Shown here one piece after another: positions 1 to 6,502 of a DNA stretch of 13,737 nt. The stretch comes from Paracoccaceae bacterium. GTDB lineage: Bacteria > Pseudomonadota > Alphaproteobacteria > Rhodobacterales > Rhodobacteraceae. Below the pieces are notes generated by a model. That model was not told the DNA's origin, ran no database searches, and saw only the letters and a program-made list of their open reading frames with translations. The translations under genes were made by a program, and so were the position numbers. The DNA lies in assembly GCA_003565055.1 (NCBI GenBank), contig PXDM01000022.1:1-13737 (forward strand), written 5' to 3'. Each line of letters opens with the position of its first letter. Position 1 is the first letter of the stretch.

Positions 1-2081
1 GGATCCGCGAGAACCTGCCGCATGCGCATGTCTCGGGCGGTGTGTCGAACCTCTCGTTCAGCTTTCGCGGCAATGAGCCCGTGCGCGAGGCGATGCATGC
101 GGTCTTTCTCTATCATGCCATTCAGGCAGGGATGGATATGGGGATCCTCAATGCGGGCCAGTTGGCGGTCTATGACCAGATCGACGCAGAGCTGCGCGAG
201 GCTTGCGAGGATGTCGTGCTCAACCGCCGCCCGGATGGTACCGAGCGGTTGCTGGAAATCGCCGAGCGCTTCCGGGGCGGGGCGCGTGAGGAAAAAGTCC
301 GCGATCTGGCATGGCGCGACTGGCCGGTGGAGAAGCGGCTGGAACATGCGCTGGTCAATGGTCTGACCGAGTTCATCGAGGCCGATACCGAGGAAGCCCG
401 CCTTGCGGCCAACCGCCCGCTCGATGTGATCGAAGGGCCGTTGATGGCGGGGATGAATGTGGTGGGCGATCTGTTCGGGGCGGGCAAGATGTTCCTGCCG
501 CAGGTGGTAAAATCCGCCCGCGTGATGAAACAGGCGGTCGCAGTGCTGCTGCCTTACATGGAGGAAGAAAAGCGCCTGAACGGGGGCGAGGGGCGGCAGA
601 CGGCGGGCAAGGTTCTGATGGCGACGGTGAAGGGCGATGTGCATGATATCGGCAAGAATATCGTGGGCGTCGTGCTGGCCTGCAACAATTACGAGATCAT
701 TGATCTGGGCGTGATGGTCCCGCCGCAGAAAATCCTACAGGTCGCGCGCGAGGAAAAGGTCGATATCATCGGGCTGTCAGGGCTGATCACGCCCTCGCTG
801 GATGAAATGGTGCATCTGGCCTCGGAGATGCAGCGCGAGGGGTTCGATATTCCGCTGCTGATCGGCGGCGCCACGACGTCCAAGGTGCATACAGCGGTGA
901 AGATCGCGCCATGTTACACGCGTGGGCAGGCCGTGTATGTCACAGATGCCAGCCGCGCCGTGGGCGTCGTGGGTGCGCTCCTGAGCGATGCGCAGAAAGA
1001 CAGCTATGTTGCGGGCATCCGCGCGGAATATGTCGAGGTGGCCGAGCGTCATGAGCGCTCCGAGCGCGCCAAGCAACGGCTGAGCTATGCAGCGGCCTGC
1101 GCCAATGCGCTCAAGCTCGATTGGGACGGCTACACGCCCACCGCGCCGCGTTTTACCGGCACGAAGGTGATCGAGGACTGGGATCTGGCCGAGATCGCGC
1201 GCTATATCGACTGGACGCCATTCTTTCAGACATGGGAATTCAAGGGCGTCTATCCCAAGATCCTGAGCGATGAGCGGCAGGGCGCGGCGGCGCAGGCGCT
1301 GTTTGACGATGCGCAGGCGATGCTGGGCCAGATCATCGCGGAGCGCTGGTTCAAACCGCGCGCCGTGCTGGGTTTCTGGCCTGCGAATGCCGTGGGTGAC
1401 GACATCCGGCTTTTCACCGATGAGAGCCGCGCGCGCGAGCTTGCGACGCTCCACACGCTGCGCCAGCAAGTGCCCAAGCGGGCCGGGCGGCCGAATGTGG
1501 CGCTCGCGGATTTCGTGGCCCCCGAAGGGCGCGGCGCGGATTTCGTGGGTGGTTTCGTCGTCACCGCCGGGCCGGAAGAGGCCGAGATCGCGGAGCGCTT
1601 CGAGCGCGCGAATGACAATTACGGCAGTATCATGGTCAAGGCGCTGGCGGATCGTTTCGCCGAAGCCATGGCCGAATTGCTGCATGAACGCGTGCGGCGA
1701 GAGCATTGGGGCTATGCGCCCGATGAGCGTTTCACCCCCGAGGCGTTGGTTGCCGAGCCCTATGGCGGGATTCGCCCTGCGCCGGGCTATCCTGCGCAGC
1801 CGGATCACACCGAAAAAGAGACGCTCTTCCGACTGCTCGATGCCGAAGCGACGACCGGGGTTGCGCTGACCGAGAGCATGGCGATGTGGCCGGGCTCGTC
1901 GGTCTCGGGGCTCTATATCGGCCACCCTGATGCCTATTATTTCGGCGTGGCGAAAGTCGAGCGTGATCAGGTCGAAAGCTACGCGCAGCGCAAGGGGATG
2001 GAGGTCGCCGAGGTTGAACGGTGGCTCGCCCCGGTGCTGAATTACAACCCCGCGAAGTTGAACGCACGTCAGGCCGCATGA
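1..2081 (+). CDS. metH: Methionine synthase, cobalamin-dependent (5' partial)
   Basis: Transfers the methyl group of 5-methyltetrahydrofolate to homocysteine through enzyme-bound methylcobalamin, making methionine in the cytoplasm. The frame is open from base 3, so the gene enters from the left; about 692 residues are present, and by comparison with the roughly 1,230-residue E. coli enzyme about 540 N-terminal residues (homocysteine domain and most of the folate domain) are missing. Visible in order: the end of the folate domain (HVSGGVSNLSFSFRG), the helical cap (GMDMGILNAGQLA, LNRRPDGTERLLE), the Rossmann B12 domain with DVHDIG, whose His codon at 642-644 is the lower cobalt ligand, then SGLITPSLDEM, and the C-terminal reactivation domain with RPAPGYPAQPDHTEK, LTESMAMWPG and ERWLAPVLNYNP. 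The usual Cys in PAC-PDH of E. coli is Gln here. The gene ends normally with TGA at 2079-2081. Identity is near certain. Confidence 0.97.
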   Translation, partial: IRENLPHAHVSGGVSNLSFSFRGNEPVREAMHAVFLYHAIQAGMDMGILNAGQLAVYDQIDAELREACEDVVLNRRPDGTERLLEIAERFRGGAREEKVRDLAWRDWPVEKRLEHALVNGLTEFIEADTEEARLAANRPLDVIEGPLMAGMNVVGDLFGAGKMFLPQVVKSARVMKQAVAVLLPYMEEEKRLNGGEGRQTAGKVLMATVKGDVHDIGKNIVGVVLACNNYEIIDLGVMVPPQKILQVAREEKVDIIGLSGLITPSLDEMVHLASEMQREGFDIPLLIGGATTSKVHTAVKIAPCYTRGQAVYVTDASRAVGVVGALLSDAQKDSYVAGIRAEYVEVAERHERSERAKQRLSYAAACANALKLDWDGYTPTAPRFTGTKVIEDWDLAEIARYIDWTPFFQTWEFKGVYPKILSDERQGAAAQALFDDAQAMLGQIIAERWFKPRAVLGFWPANAVGDDIRLFTDESRARELATLHTLRQQVPKRAGRPNVALADFVAPEGRGADFVGGFVVTAGPEEAEIAERFERANDNYGSIMVKALADRFAEAMAELLHERVRREHWGYAPDERFTPEALVAEPYGGIRPAPGYPAQPDHTEKETLFRLLDAEATTGVALTESMAMWPGSSVSGLYIGHPDAYYFGVAKVERDQVESYAQRKGMEVAEVERWLAPVLNYNPAKLNARQAA

Positions 2082-2129
2082 GCAAGCTTCGCGCAAGGCG
2101 CGTGTGCCGCTTGCGCATCGCGCTGTGAG

Positions 2130-2150
2130 CTGCGCGCCTGTTGCGCGCAG
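2130..2150. terminator. GC hairpin downstream of metH
   Basis: Arms CTGCGCGC (2130-2137) and GCGCGCAG (2143-2150) pair perfectly over 8 bp around the loop CTGTT, about 50 bases after the metH stop. No T-run follows, so this would be a weak intrinsic terminator at best, or an mRNA 3' end stabiliser. Sequence shows the hairpin; the function is inferred. Confidence 0.4.
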
Positions 2151-2329
2151 AGACATTGCTGTATCGCGTGTTCATAAAGACGTCGGAAGCCGGGGGGGGG
2201 TTCCCGACCTTTGTGGCCGCCCAAAGCGGGTTTGACCGCAAGATCGCCGGGGCCAGTTCCTTCACTGCCGCCAGATGCAGGGCGCGCGCGCCCCTCACGG
2301 TGGACCGCGCTATCCCGGCGGATGCTGCT

Positions 2330-2346
2330 ACGCGCGCGCCGCGCGT
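2330..2346. terminator. GC hairpin just after the murQ stop
   Basis: ACGCGC (2330-2335) and GCGCGT (2341-2346) form a 6-bp stem with a 5-base loop, two bases beyond the murQ stop codon on the minus strand. There is no T-run. It may mark the 3' end of murQ mRNA, but alternating GC sequence forms such stems easily by chance. Confidence 0.25.
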
Positions 2347-2348
2347 GG

Positions 2349-3236
2349 TCATGATCCGCTGCGGATCGCCGCGATGGCCCGGCGCAAGATCCCGCCTTCA
2401 CGCGCGAGCATGTCCTGCGCGTGTTCAGCACGCGCCCCGAGTGCCACGAGCACGGCTGGTTTCACTTGCCAATCGCATGCCTGAAGCGCTTGCTCGGCCT
2501 GCGCGGCGGGCACATCCGCAAGCCGCATCACCATCTCGCGCGCGCGTCCGCGCAGCTTCTGGTTCTGGGGCCGCATATCGACCATCAAGCCGTCATGGAC
2601 ATGGCCCAGCCGCACCATGATCTGCGTCGAAATCATGTTCAGCACGACCTTCTGCGCAGTCCCCGCCTTCATCCGGGTGGAGCCCGCAACGACTTCCGCG
2701 CCGGTCTCGACCAGCACGCCATGCTCAGCCACCGCCATGAGCCGCGCGCCAGAGTTGCAGGCGATGCCCACAGTCAGCGCGCCCCGTTCCCGCGCGGCCT
2801 TAAGCGCTGCGATGGTGAAGGGCGTGCGCCCGCTCGCAGCCAGACCCAGCACCACATCCTGCGCGCCGATCCCTGCCTGCGCCACCTGCGCGCGGGCCGC
2901 GTCTGTGTCATCTTCGGCCCCCTCAATGCCGCGCGAGAGCGCTGCTGGCCCGCCCGCGATCAGATAATGCGTGCGCGCCTCGGGCCAGTTGAAGGTCGGC
3001 CCCAGTTCCGTGCCGTCCTGGACGGCGATGCGGATCGAGGTGCCTGCCCCCGCATAGACTAGCCGCCCGCCCGCGCGCAGACGCAGCACTGCGGCCTCGA
3101 CCACCTCTGCGAGTACGGGCAATGCGGGGCCGATCGCCGCCACGGCTGCGATCTGGCTTTCCCAGATCGCGCGCAGGGCCGTTTCGCTGTCCCAGAGGTC
3201 GAGCGCGCGGTAGCGGGGGTCGGCTTGTTCGGTCAC
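2349..3236 (-). CDS. murQ: N-acetylmuramic acid 6-phosphate etherase
   Basis: Cleaves the lactyl ether of MurNAc-6-phosphate to GlcNAc-6-phosphate and D-lactate, a cytoplasmic step of peptidoglycan recycling. It is a single SIS-fold protein. With the chosen GTG start it is 295 residues, close to the 298 of E. coli MurQ. Motifs: YAGAGTSIR (61-69), DGTELGPTF with the expected acid Glu77, IEGAEDD with Glu105 as likely second catalytic Glu, ASGRTPF (134-140) and GSTRMKAGTAQK (185-196). The GTSGR of E. coli MurQ reads GTSIR here. I chose GTG at 3236 because AGGAGG (3242-3247, minus strand) lies five bases upstream; an ATG at 3278 adds 14 residues not expected in the family and has no such site. 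It is divergent from the kinase-nagA pair, whose products act before and after it. Confidence 0.94.
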   Translation of the reverse strand: MTEQADPRYRALDLWDSETALRAIWESQIAAVAAIGPALPVLAEVVEAAVLRLRAGGRLVYAGAGTSIRIAVQDGTELGPTFNWPEARTHYLIAGGPAALSRGIEGAEDDTDAARAQVAQAGIGAQDVVLGLAASGRTPFTIAALKAARERGALTVGIACNSGARLMAVAEHGVLVETGAEVVAGSTRMKAGTAQKVVLNMISTQIMVRLGHVHDGLMVDMRPQNQKLRGRAREMVMRLADVPAAQAEQALQACDWQVKPAVLVALGARAEHAQDMLAREGGILRRAIAAIRSGS

Positions 3237-3241
3237 GGAGG

Positions 3242-3247
3242 CCTCCT
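3242..3247 (-). promoter_or_regulatory. murQ ribosome binding site
   Basis: AGGAGG on the minus strand, five bases before GTG at 3236. It decides the murQ start against the ATG at 3278. It sits within the perfect 10-bp palindrome GGAGGCCTCC (3237-3246). Confidence 0.8.
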
Positions 3248-3320
3248 GTCCTTGGCGCGCAGTAGAGACTGAAATCATGCGCCTTTGTCCAGCGGAAGTT
3301 CCACTTGGCGCGCGACCCGC

Positions 3321-3346
3321 CTGCGAAAAGGCTTTTCGTTTCGCAG
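3321..3346. promoter_or_regulatory. Nested inverted repeat, candidate operator
   Basis: Outer arms CTGCGAAA (3321-3328) and TTTCGCAG (3339-3346) are perfectly complementary. Inside them CGAAAAG (3324-3330) and CTTTTCG (3332-3338) form a second perfect repeat around one base, G3331. The two alternatives share bases. The position, 34 to 59 bases before the kinase start and in the divergent region, suits a repressor site. The repeats are directly visible; the operator role is inferred. Confidence 0.55.
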
Positions 3347-3368
3347 CGGCTTGATATGACAGCGCGAC

Positions 3369-3373
3369 AGGAG
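3369..3373 (+). promoter_or_regulatory. Sugar kinase ribosome binding site
   Basis: AGGAG six bases before ATG 3380. It favours this start over in-frame ATGs at 3305 and 3356, which have no comparable site. Confidence 0.75.
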
Positions 3374-3379
3374 ACTGGG

Positions 3380-4264
3380 ATGCGGATTTTCATCGGGCTC
3401 GATGGTGGTGGCACAAGATGCCGGGCGCAAGTGCTCTGCGAGACAGGCGAACGCAGCGCCCTGCTCACAGGCGGCCCGGCCAATCTCGCGAGTGACTTTG
3501 ACGGCGCGCTGCGCGAGGTCTCGGCCTTGCTGACCGCTGCGCGGGACGCGGCCCGCGCGCTGGTGCCAGAGGTGGAGCTGATCGCGCCGCGCATGGTGCT
3601 GGGGCTGGCGGGGGCGACCGAATCCGGGGCAGGTGAGCGGCTGCGCGCAGCGCTGCCTTACGCGGATGTGACGGTTTGCGGTGATATCGACATCGCGCTG
3701 GCCGGGGCGTTTGGAGGGGACGATGGCATCGTCATGGCCGTTGGCACAGGCTCGGTGCTGGCGCGTCAGCGCGCGGGGGTGATGCAGCGGCTGGGCGGCT
3801 ATGGGCTGAGCCTCGGGGATGAGGGCTCCGGCGCTTGGTTGGGCCGCGAGGCGCTGCGCTCTGCGCTGCATGCGCGCGACGGGCTCGCGCCGGATGGCCC
3901 GCTGGTCGCGGCGATCTGGCAGGAGTTCGCGGGCCTTTCGGAGTTGATCGCCTTCGCTGCGCGCGCCCGCCCGGCTGATTACGCAGCCCTCGCCCCGCTG
4001 GTGCTGGCGCAGGACCGCGCGGGTTGCCCGGTGGCCGGGGCCATTCTCGATCAGGGCTGCGCCTATCTGCTTGCTGCGATCCGGCAGTTGCAACGCGGCG
4101 CGGACAGCCTGCCAGTCGCGGGCCTCGGCGGGCTGGGTCCAGCGCTTTTGGCGCGGATCGTGGCGCAGGGCGGCGCGCATCTGACCCATGTTGCGCCGAA
4201 AGGCACGGCGCTGGACGGGGCGCTGTGGATGGCACAGCGCATCAGCGAAAGGAGCGCGACATGA
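3380..4264 (+). CDS. BadF/BadG-family amino-sugar kinase (GlcNAc and/or MurNAc kinase)
   Basis: Predicted cytoplasmic ATP-dependent sugar kinase of the actin-like BadF/BadG/BcrA/BcrD fold, 294 residues. Phosphate-1 loop GLDGGGTR (6-13), acidic GDIDIA near 101-106 with the likely catalytic Asp, second phosphate loop AVGTGSV (120-126) and the family segment GGYGLSLGDEGSGAWLG (139-155), like GLLGDEGS in human NAGK. The start ATG is fixed by AGGAG six bases upstream. Its stop overlaps the nagA start as ATGA, so the two are translationally coupled. NagK-type GlcNAc kinases and Clostridium MurK, which phosphorylates both MurNAc and GlcNAc, both belong to this family. Given murQ next door, a MurK-like role is plausible, but glucosamine kinase activity cannot be excluded. 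The family call is firm; the exact sugar is not. Confidence 0.88.
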   Translation: MRIFIGLDGGGTRCRAQVLCETGERSALLTGGPANLASDFDGALREVSALLTAARDAARALVPEVELIAPRMVLGLAGATESGAGERLRAALPYADVTVCGDIDIALAGAFGGDDGIVMAVGTGSVLARQRAGVMQRLGGYGLSLGDEGSGAWLGREALRSALHARDGLAPDGPLVAAIWQEFAGLSELIAFAARARPADYAALAPLVLAQDRAGCPVAGAILDQGCAYLLAAIRQLQRGADSLPVAGLGGLGPALLARIVAQGGAHLTHVAPKGTALDGALWMAQRISERSAT

Positions 4265-5400
4265 CCCGGATTCTGAAAGCAGCGCAGGTCTTTGACGGCT
4301 GGCAACTGCATCCCGGCGGGGCTGTCAGCGTGACTGAAGACGGGCGAATCGCTGCCTTTCATCCTGACCCGCGCGACTTGCCCGCCGATGCGGTGGTCGA
4401 GGATCTGGGCGCGGCCCTCCTCGCCCCCGGCCTTGTCGATCTGCAGGTGAATGGCGGCGGTGGGGTCATGGTCGGGGCGCAGACCGATGCGGAGCAACTC
4501 GCGCGGATCTGCGCAGTGCAGGCGGGGCTCGGGGCGACAGCGATCCTGCCCACATTGATCACCGATACGCCCGAAGTCACGGCCCGCGTCATCGACGCGG
4601 CACGCACGGCCCATGCGCGTGGCTGTCACGGCCTTGCGGGGCTGCATCTGGAGGGGCCGCATCTCGACCCCGCACGCAAGGGCGCGCATGACGCGGCGCT
4701 CATCCGGCCCATGACTGCGCAGGATCTGAGCATGCTCTGCGACGCGGCGCAAAACCTGCCTGCGCTGATGGTCACAGTCGCGCCGGAAAATGTCACGCTC
4801 GCACAGATCCGCGCGTTGAGCGAGGCCGGGGTGATCGTGAGCCTCGGCCATACGGGCTGCAGTGCCGAGACTGCGCGCGCCGCGCAGGCGGCGGGGGCGC
4901 GCTGCGTCACGCATCTCTATAACGCGATGCCGCCGATGCTGAACCGCGCGCCGGGGCTGGTCGGGCATGCGCTGAGCGCACCGATCAGCGCAGGTATCAT
5001 CGCGGACGGGGTGCATGTCGCGCCCGAGCCTTTGCAGATTGCGCTCACGATGAAGGGGCCGGATCAGCTCTTTCTGGTCAGCGATTGCATGGCCGTCGCG
5101 GGCACGGATTTGCCGGAATTCAGCCTCAACGGGCGACGCATCCTGCGGCGCTACGGGCGGCTGGAACTGGAGGATGGCACCCTTGCAGGGGCCGATATCA
5201 CGCTTGCGCAATCCATCGCGCGGCTGGTGGCGTCAAGCGTCGATCCGGCGTGCGCGCTGGCCATGGCGACCCGTATCCCGGCGGATCTGATCGCGGCGGC
5301 TGAGAGGGGGCGCATCATGCCCGGCGCTGTGGCGGATTTCGTCGTTTTCGATAGCGACTACCGTGTCGCGCGCGTCTATCTGGCAGGCGTCGCTCAGTAG
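4261..5400 (+). CDS. nagA: N-acetylglucosamine-6-phosphate deacetylase
   Basis: Removes the acetyl group from GlcNAc-6-phosphate to give GlcN-6-phosphate and acetate, joining the output of MurQ and the kinase to central amino-sugar metabolism. It has 379 residues, the usual family size. Motifs in order: APGLVDLQVNGGGGV (55-69, in which the usual amidohydrolase HxH is replaced, as in NagA), HLEGP (129-133, metal ligand Glu131), SLGHT (His197), THLYNAMP (His218), ADGVHV (His252) and LVSDCMAVAG with catalytic Asp275. These positions lie within two residues of the E. coli NagA residues. ATG 4261 overlaps the kinase stop (ATGA) and has AAAGGAG six bases upstream, inside the kinase gene. No nagB is present in the window. 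Confidence 0.95.
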   Translation: MTRILKAAQVFDGWQLHPGGAVSVTEDGRIAAFHPDPRDLPADAVVEDLGAALLAPGLVDLQVNGGGGVMVGAQTDAEQLARICAVQAGLGATAILPTLITDTPEVTARVIDAARTAHARGCHGLAGLHLEGPHLDPARKGAHDAALIRPMTAQDLSMLCDAAQNLPALMVTVAPENVTLAQIRALSEAGVIVSLGHTGCSAETARAAQAAGARCVTHLYNAMPPMLNRAPGLVGHALSAPISAGIIADGVHVAPEPLQIALTMKGPDQLFLVSDCMAVAGTDLPEFSLNGRRILRRYGRLELEDGTLAGADITLAQSIARLVASSVDPACALAMATRIPADLIAAAERGRIMPGAVADFVVFDSDYRVARVYLAGVAQ

Positions 5401-5402
5401 CG

Positions 5403-5428
5403 CGCCCCCGCCCGGCAGGGCAGGGGCG
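5403..5428. terminator. Possible bidirectional terminator, nagA / SBP gene
   Basis: In the 40 bases between two convergent stops, CGCCCCCGCCC (5403-5413) pairs with GGGCAGGGGCG (5418-5428), 10 of 11 positions, around a GGCA loop. It is a very stable hairpin and symmetric enough to serve both strands. A T-run is absent on either side. Confidence 0.5.
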
Positions 5429-5440
5429 GCGTGAGTGGGC

Positions 5441-6469
5441 TTACTGCATCAACTCGGTCCAGATCTGGGTATGGATGTCATTGACCTCCTGCGGGCAGGC
5501 TTCGCCCCAACGCCCGGCATCAACAAGCTCGGCAGGCGTAACAATCTCGGGCGCGTCGCGCATCTCTTCGTCCATGAACGCCTCGGACCCCGTGATCCCG
5601 TTCGAGTACCGCGCGAAATTGGAAATCAGCGCGGCGATCTCGGGCTGGAGCACGAAATTGATGAATTTCATCGCATTGTCGCGGTTCGGCGCATCGCTCA
5701 GGACCGCGGCATTGTCCATCCAGATCGGATAGCCGGTTTCGGGATAGCCATAAACGAAGTTGTCGTTCTGCAGCCGCACGCGCAGAGCAGAGCCGTTCCA
5801 GTAGATCCCGGCCGCGAAATCGCCCGCAACATAGGCATCAACGCCACCATAATCGAAGGCCAGCCAGTGCGGTTTCGCCGATATCAGCGAATCGCGCACG
5901 GCGCGCAGAATGTCGAGGTCAGTCGTGCAGCGCTCGCCGCCGTGGTAATAGATCGTCATGGCCATGACATCGGACATCTCGGGGATGACATTGATCCGCC
6001 CGCGCAATTCTTCCGGCGGGTCAAGCATCAGATCAAGGTCATGCGGATTGCCGGAATAAACGGAGGTGTCCACGACCAGACCTGTCGTCCCCCAGGCCCA
6101 GGGCACAGTATATTCGCGGCCCGGATCGAAAGGCACATCGACCCATTGCGGCTCGATATTGCCCAGATTCGTGACGATCTCGCGGTCGAGCGGCTGGATC
6201 AGCCCTTCGGAGATCCATGTCTGGATATAGGTATCCGAGGGCACCACGATGTCGAAGCCATGCCCGCCCTGCCGGATCCGCGCAAGTGCGGTGTCATTGC
6301 TGTCGAAATCGGTGAGCGTGACCTCGATCCCGGTCTCTTCGGTGAAGCGTTCCAGAATTTCCGGGTTGGTGTAATTCCCCCAGTTATAGAGGTTCACGAC
6401 CCCTTCGGCACTGGCCAGCGCCGTGCTTGCCAGCAAAGCGGCACTCGCCCATCCTGTCAGTCTTTTCAT
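5441..6469 (-). CDS. Periplasmic polyamine-type substrate-binding protein (PotD/PotF family)
   Basis: Captures the substrate in the periplasm and delivers it to the PotB/PotC-like channel. It has 342 residues, with a Sec signal peptide (KR start, hydrophobic core, ALASA, likely cut after Ala21). The mature protein begins VVNLYNWGNY, matching the PotD strand that supplies a binding Trp and Tyr (here Trp30 and Tyr33). PSDTY (77-81) corresponds to PSTYY of E. coli PotD; Ser78 is kept. IWMD (249-252) keeps the Trp and Asp of the PotD ligand pocket. PEMSD (163-167) lies where PotD has its Asp/Glu pair. Cys181 and Cys325 may form a disulfide. GGGAG at 6478-6482 (minus) lies eight bases before ATG. 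It is last in the five-gene unit. The pocket suggests a cationic amine, but this family also includes opine-type and other transporters. Confidence 0.9.
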   Translation of the reverse strand: MKRLTGWASAALLASTALASAEGVVNLYNWGNYTNPEILERFTEETGIEVTLTDFDSNDTALARIRQGGHGFDIVVPSDTYIQTWISEGLIQPLDREIVTNLGNIEPQWVDVPFDPGREYTVPWAWGTTGLVVDTSVYSGNPHDLDLMLDPPEELRGRINVIPEMSDVMAMTIYYHGGERCTTDLDILRAVRDSLISAKPHWLAFDYGGVDAYVAGDFAAGIYWNGSALRVRLQNDNFVYGYPETGYPIWMDNAAVLSDAPNRDNAMKFINFVLQPEIAALISNFARYSNGITGSEAFMDEEMRDAPEIVTPAELVDAGRWGEACPQEVNDIHTQIWTELMQ

Positions 6470-6502
6470 CTTTTTTTCTCCCGGTTGGTTGGCATGGAGC
6501 CC

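Larger units (their letters stand above)
2082..2348. other. Intergenic gap between convergent metH and murQ
   Basis: These 267 bases lie between the ends of two convergent genes. Short frames cross it on both strands but have no ribosome site, no recognisable motif, and they run on into the opposite strand of metH or murQ, so I treat them as chance. The region holds GC-rich hairpins (listed separately), a run of eight G at 2192-2199 flanked by short complementary arms (GTCGGAA / TTCCCGAC), and alternating GC stretches near 2280-2290 and 2330-2346. I cannot identify a remnant gene or RNA. Confidence 0.6.
3237..3379. promoter_or_regulatory. Divergent murQ / kinase-nagA control region
   Basis: These 143 bases separate the starts of murQ (-) and the sugar kinase (+), so both promoters should lie here. 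It contains the nested inverted repeat at 3321-3346 and two copies of CTTGGCGCGC (3251-3260 and 3304-3313). On the minus strand TGGACA (3291-3286) resembles a -35 box for murQ, but its partner -10 is poor. I see no confident promoter for the kinase. No regulator gene for this cluster is in the window. Confidence 0.6.

Noticed and set aside
1..6. The window begins with GGATCC, a BamHI site, suggesting a cloned restriction fragment.
   Set aside because: GGATCC also occurs inside the window (for example near 142 and 12844) and the right end is not a site, so the match at the edge is not informative.
777..2156. A long 459-codon frame antisense to metH.
   Set aside because: Its residues are dominated by Arg, His and Ala in the way expected of the opposite strand of a high-GC gene; metH on the other strand is unambiguous.
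2280..2346. Alternating GC tracts that could be a Z-DNA-forming or regulatory element.
   Set aside because: GCGC runs occur throughout the window, including inside coding sequence, and so are not distinctive.
2141..2431. Short frames on both strands in the metH-murQ gap that might be a small gene or pseudogene.
   Set aside because: They have no ribosome site or recognisable domain and depend on overlap with metH or murQ sequence; reported only as an unexplained gap.
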